The translations under genes were made by a program, and so were the position numbers. A stretch of 64,000 nt of DNA, from NCBI RefSeq assembly GCF_009730915.1, contig NC_052489.1, positions 25,041,916-25,105,915 on the forward strand, read 5' to 3'. Under the pieces are notes generated by a model. It searched no databases. It was not told the origin of the DNA and saw only the letters and a list, made by a program, of their open reading frames with translations. Each line of letters starts with the position of its first letter. The stretch's first letter is position 1. Of this stretch, positions 59,986-64,000 are shown in pieces. This DNA comes from Dioscorea cayenensis subsp. rotundata. Lineage: Eukaryota > Streptophyta > Magnoliopsida > Dioscoreales > Dioscoreaceae.

Positions 59986-61001
59986 ATGAAATGATTCTTT
60001 CACCAAATAGAACCTTTAGCTTTGTTTTTCTCCTTAACAATGTGAAATTTATGTTGGTAAAATGTGAGAAGATTCTTACCATAAGTATGAAATTTATGGC
60101 AGACACATATATGGTCCTTTTGGAGGGCCAACTTTGAACCTATCTACTAACATTTGGAATTTCCTATCCAAGCTATATTTTAAAATATTTGGTCAAGAAA
60201 AAAAGCTGCATATTCAAATAATATTTCTTGCCAATAGTTGTCTTTTCTATTAAGATCAGTGATCATATTTTTCTTTATTTTAGTCATTTGTAGCTCGAGA
60301 TTCAAAGTAGCTGAAGTTGAGAGACTCATATATGACCTCTACTTTTTGTATTCTTCCACGAAGATTGAGGGAAACTCTAGAATTAAGGAGGTGTCCAAAG
60401 ATTTTTAGCATTCCAATAACTGACAAAGTGACTATGAATAGATCCAATGGGTGAATATTCAAATAATATTTCTTGCCAATAGTTGTCTTTTCTATTAAGA
60501 GTGATCATCATATTCTTTTATCTTAGTGATTTGTAGCTAGCAGCCCAAGATTCAAAGTAGTTGAAGTTGAGAGACTCAAATATGACCTCTACTTTTTGTG
60601 TTCTTCACGAAGATTGAGGGAAAACCTTGAATTAAGGAGGTGTTTAAAGATTTTTAATATTCCAATAACGTACAGAGTGACTATGAATAGATCCAATGAG
60701 TGAATTGAAGATTTTATCTCGCTTTTTCTCTTTTTTTAAACCCCTTGTAAGCCACTTAACCACCCTAGTATAACTCATTTCTATAACTATTTTTATTTCT
60801 CTCATTCCCTTCTATTTCTACTGTATCTTTCAAATAACCTTCTCCTCCTCTCTTCTCCATGCTACACTCCCTCTATCTATATTTGTATCATCTATATTTC
60901 TAATACATTTAGGATGATTTATCTAATTAAAAATAAAAATCACATGGTTTTTGATTTTTAAAAATATAAATATATAGAGATTAGACACATTGGAGATCAC
61001 C
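59986..61001. other. Spacer of DUF538 unit D
   Basis: AT-rich spacer homologous to 50868-51620. It contains a private tandem duplication (60211-60704). No gene. Confidence 0.7.
60211..60704. repeat. Local tandem duplication, period about 245 bp
   Basis: 60211-60455 and 60456-60704 are direct copies: both start TATTCAAATAATATTTCTTG and include CCAATAGTTGTCTTTTCTAT, GAGAGACTCA and GATTGAGGG. Units B and E have a single copy. Confidence 0.85.
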
Positions 61002-61045
61002 GTTAATGAATGTGGTTTATCCATTTTTCCAAAACAAAAAAAAAA
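61002..61045 (+). mobile_element. 5'-truncated LINE tail (44 bp)
   Basis: GTTAATGAATGTGGTTTATC...CCAAAAC plus poly-A, flanked by a perfect 15-bp duplication acattggagatcacc (60987-61001 and 61046-61060). The unit B spacer has the unoccupied site near 51600-51615. Same 3' tail as the other LINE copies. Confidence 0.85.
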
Positions 61046-61869
61046 ACATTGGAGATCACCTGGTATAAGTTCTACTCAATAATATTAAGTAAATTATTAT
61101 TATTATTACTATTATTATTATTATTATTTCATTTTAACAAGAAGAAGGAGAATGGAGTAAACTACCAACTCTGTTGTTCAAAAAATGATCAAAACCAGTG
61201 TATATTTTAATCATAAATTAAAAACCAAATGTTCTTTTAAAAATTAATTATTTAAAACTCAATCCTTAATACGTTTTTTTTTTATCTAGCAAGTATTACA
61301 ATCTACTATGGGAAACTCAAAGAATATTCATCAAAGAACTTTATTGATCCGTTCAAACAGTGGTTATATTATTTGGTAGTATTGCTAATTCTAAATCTTG
61401 GAGGAGGATTTTCTGAAAATCAAACGACATTTGTGATGTAGGAGGACATCATGAGAGATGAGAATGGGGGTTAGCTGATGCTTTGGTTGCTTATAATTGG
61501 CAAACTCCGGGACTTTCACTCCACTACAGGAGGTATGATCGAACACCTTACACAAAAGTTCTAATATCAATATACCAAAAGATTGTAGGTTGTCATAATT
61601 TTATTTAAAATTTTTTAAAGTTTATAAAACATAAAAAATAAAAATAAAATAATTTATAAACACATAGATTCATGGGAAGAAGAAGATTACAGTTATTCAT
61701 CAAAAGGACATATAAATTAATGATGAAGCTTGCAAATTCTTATTCTTTATGTTAAGAAATAACAGTGATGCATATTCGCTACAGAACAACCATAAATTAA
61801 AACAGTGAAACAACTACACACGAAGAAGATAAATAACACCGGCTCTAGAGCTCCAATTAATGTATCACT

Positions 61870-62295
61870 CTACTCAAGCTCAAAGGCAGACACAGGGAAG
61901 CTATCAGAGAGACCAGTGCCGGTCTTGAAGGTGATCTTCCCTGAAGAAGGATCCTCAATGTACATCTCCACAACAGACAGCCAAAGAAGAAGCTCTCTAG
62001 TCTTCACTCCGCTGATCTTCATCATCTTTCCCTTCTCAACAAAGGCAGTCACCTCAGTGGCATAAGACACAACTTGTTTGATCTTCTTGAATGTGTGTTC
62101 CTTCTTCTTCTTCTGGACAAGCCAAATGAATCCACCTGCACGGTTGTAACCAAACTCTTGAATGTCATCCAATGGAAACAAACCATTCGGAAGACCGAGC
62201 TCTCCGAGCACTTCGGCGGCCTTCTTCTTGCAAGAGGCATCACCTTTTACTATCTCTGCACCTTCCCGGTGACTCTCAATGGTTTGGGATGCCAT
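61870..62295 (-). CDS. DUF538 protein, tandem copy E
   Basis: Intact 141-aa intronless DUF538 protein, identical in sequence to copy C. ATG at 62295. Its 3' flank is closest to copy B (AACAACTACACACGAAG, GAGCTCCAATTAATGTATCAC), while its coding variant (DASC) matches C and D. That mosaic pattern fits gene conversion within the array. Confidence 0.95.
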   Translation of the reverse strand: MASQTIESHREGAEIVKGDASCKKKAAEVLGELGLPNGLFPLDDIQEFGYNRAGGFIWLVQKKKKEHTFKKIKQVVSYATEVTAFVEKGKMMKISGVKTRELLLWLSVVEMYIEDPSSGKITFKTGTGLSDSFPVSAFELE

Positions 62296-62380
62296 TTCTT
62301 GAGGAAGAATGGATGAGTTTTGGAGGTTTGAAGTAGTTTAGGGTGATGGTGGTGGTGGTAATGGTGGTGTTGAGGTTTGT

Positions 62381-62390
62381 GTATATATAG
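62381..62390 (-). promoter_or_regulatory. TATA box of DUF538 copy E
   Basis: The minus strand reads CTATATATACAC, canonical, about 90 bp upstream of the ATG. Confidence 0.7.
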
Positions 62391-62659
62391 ATGAAGATTG
62401 GAAGAACAGGGCACAAGAAAGGAGAGAGTGGAGAAGAGTTTAAACTTTGACTTTGTATTTGCAGACCCAGACTAAGTTTCTTGGTCAACAAAAGGTTTCT
62501 ATTTATTTCTTTCAATGAGAAAGTTGGGTGGATATGAATTGGTTTTTCTTTTTTTCTATTAAGCCATGATTTGTATCATCCGTCCATAGATATAGGTGCA
62601 TGGGCGAGCATGTGAGTCATTTTATTTTAAACAAATGAAGGACCATATTTTAAAAAAAA

Positions 62660-63404
62660 CTTTTTTTTATGATTAATTTTTTTAACAAAACCCACAAATG
62701 CGTCCTGCGAAAAGTATTAAAAGACAGATGAGTACGATAGTACACTTGTTATGGTGGTTTAACAATCTTTTAATTATTTATTAACTCAGTCAGACATCAT
62801 GTGATGAGATTAAAATCATTTAATATGAATGCTTAGAAGATATTTTTGGAATCAAACTAATTTAATAAATTCCCTGTAATGTAATTTGGGATGGAAATAA
62901 TCTTTGTTAGCTGATGTACGATTCAAATTTAGGTTTTTGGGTCAAGAAAAATGGCGAATCCAGCAATGGCACATGTGCAATGTGCATAGTGAGAGAACCT
63001 ACATTGTTAGGAGAAATGTCATTGGACATTTAGCTCTCTTATTTGACCATCTATTTATTAATCCTCTTTCTCATGTCATTACTGTTATTTTTGACAATAT
63101 TTGGAAACAAATTATTTTTAAAATTTATATGATATATTTGGTCAACATAAATAACGATTCAACCACATTTATCAAACAAATATATATATATATATATATG
63201 GGCGGCTAGCTTTTGCACATGTTGATTTTAGTGAAATAGCAAAAGTTAATCATTATAGTAAATCTAGCTAGGTTTATTATTCTCATCATACAGCCATACA
63301 AAAAAATCATTAACAATAGAAAACTAGAATTTTGTTCAATAAAAAAAACCATTAACAATAGAAAAATTAGAATTTTTGTTCAATAATTGATGGTGTTCAT
63401 AATC
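62660..63404. other. Spacer of DUF538 unit E
   Basis: AT-rich spacer homologous to the other units, with a TA microsatellite at 63180-63199. No gene. Confidence 0.7.
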
Positions 63405-63420
63405 CCAAGCGTTGTTATTA

Positions 63421-63662
63421 TTTTTTTGACAAGAGGAACAGATGACCAAGGGCCCCTGCTAAACCATCAGAGTCATGCACAAGCCTTGGTGGAGCAAGTG
63501 GGGGCGGGGCCCGAGCACATAAAGGCGTTGGGACCACCCACACACAACCACCACTCATATCTCCCAGAAATGTGCCCTCAGCCGAGAATCAAACTCTCAC
63601 CACTTGGTGAAGAGCTCTATCGGTCACCCATATACCAATAGGTCATTTAGTCATTGGCAATG
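63421..63662 (-). mobile_element. tRNA-derived SINE, family S, copy 2
   Basis: 242 bp on the minus strand: head TGACCTATTGGTATATGGG (A-box-like), B-box-like GAGTTTGATTCTCGG, then the shared body GGCACATTTCTGGGAG, ending in a short A-run (T on the plus strand, 63421-63427). Flanked by ccaagcgttgttatta (63405-63420) and ccaagcgttgttgtta (63663-63678). Unit B has the empty site near 50788-50803. Confidence 0.9.
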
Positions 63663-64000
63663 CCAAGCGTTGTTGTTAATACAAGAGATTTGTGTTCTAT
63701 GGAGGTCACGAGCCATTATTAGTACCTATATTTGTTCTAGCAAACGAGATGAAATGATTTTTTCACCAAGTATATAGAATCTCTAGCTTTGTTTTTCTCC
63801 TTAACGATGTGAAATTTATGTCGGTGAAATGTGAGAAGATTCTTACCATAAGTATGAAATTTATAGCAGACACATATATGGTCCTTTTGGAGAGCCAACT
63901 TTGAACCTGTCTACTAACATTTGGAATTTCCTCATCCAAGTTATATTTTAAAATATTTGGTTAGAAAAAAAAACTGCATATATTCAAATAATATTTCTTG

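Larger units (their letters stand above)
45400..64000 (-). repeat. Tandem array of five DUF538 gene units
   Basis: Five units of one gene plus spacer, all minus strand, with gene starts spaced 3.3, 4.4, 3.5 and 4.9 kb. Homology covers the 3' flank, gene, promoter and most of the spacer. Length differences are largely explained by private insertions: MITE in B, an inverted-end element between B and C, MULE in C, copia plus gap plus LINE tail in D, SINE in E. The array continues to the right edge of the window and may hold further copies. Confidence 0.9.

Noticed and set aside
58437-60137. Very long open frames on both strands across 58437-60137
   Set aside because: They are open only because the 1000 Ns contain no stop codons. 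Only the gag part before the gap (58602-58985) is real.

Overview
The window is nuclear DNA from a flowering plant. It has spliced plant-type genes, a cuticular-wax gene pair, a DUF538 gene array and dense nested plant transposons (hAT, Mutator-like, Ty3/gypsy, Ty1/copia, TRIM, SINE, LINE). It is AT-rich with long TA, CT and GA microsatellites and one 1000-N scaffold gap. The species cannot be fixed from the sequence; a monocot such as a yam relative is possible, but that is a guess.

Layout. 1-3850: a decayed hAT transposon with a small TRIM retroelement nested in it. 3851-15709: a first CER1-like wax-alkane gene, now dead. A 3-kb solo LTR with a perfect 5-bp target duplication separates its promoter from its ATG, exon 2 has a 4-bp frameshift, intron 6 holds a foldback element with a Ty3/gypsy element nested inside, and exon 7 stops at a hAT terminus. 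15710-27772: a 12-kb near-perfect inverted duplication with about 6-kb arms and a spacer of about 28 bp. Each arm carries a hAT element, an unidentified gene-like fragment and a long chromovirus LTR. The centre lies in the chromodomain region of that retroelement. 27773-39870: AT-rich intergenic DNA with truncated LINEs, a SINE, MITEs, a MULE carrying GC-rich foreign-looking sequence, and a probable solo LTR. 39871-42546: an intact ten-exon CER1-like gene (617 codons plus stop) with one GC-AG intron. 45797-62295: five intronless, same-strand, nearly identical DUF538 genes (141 aa) in tandem units that differ mainly by private transposon insertions.

The two gene families do not form one pathway that the sequence shows. 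The CER1-like enzyme makes very-long-chain alkanes of the cuticle in the ER. The DUF538 proteins are small proteins of poorly defined biochemistry. The window mostly illustrates tandem duplication followed by transposon-driven gene death (CER1 copy 1), next to a tandem array kept homogeneous (DUF538).

I found no evidence for a wholly new molecular system. The most unusual structure is the 12-kb palindrome. Its left junction sits exactly at a hAT terminus inside a CER1 exon, which suggests either alternative hAT transposition followed by fusion, or an assembly or read fold-back artefact. Both readings are set out in the findings.
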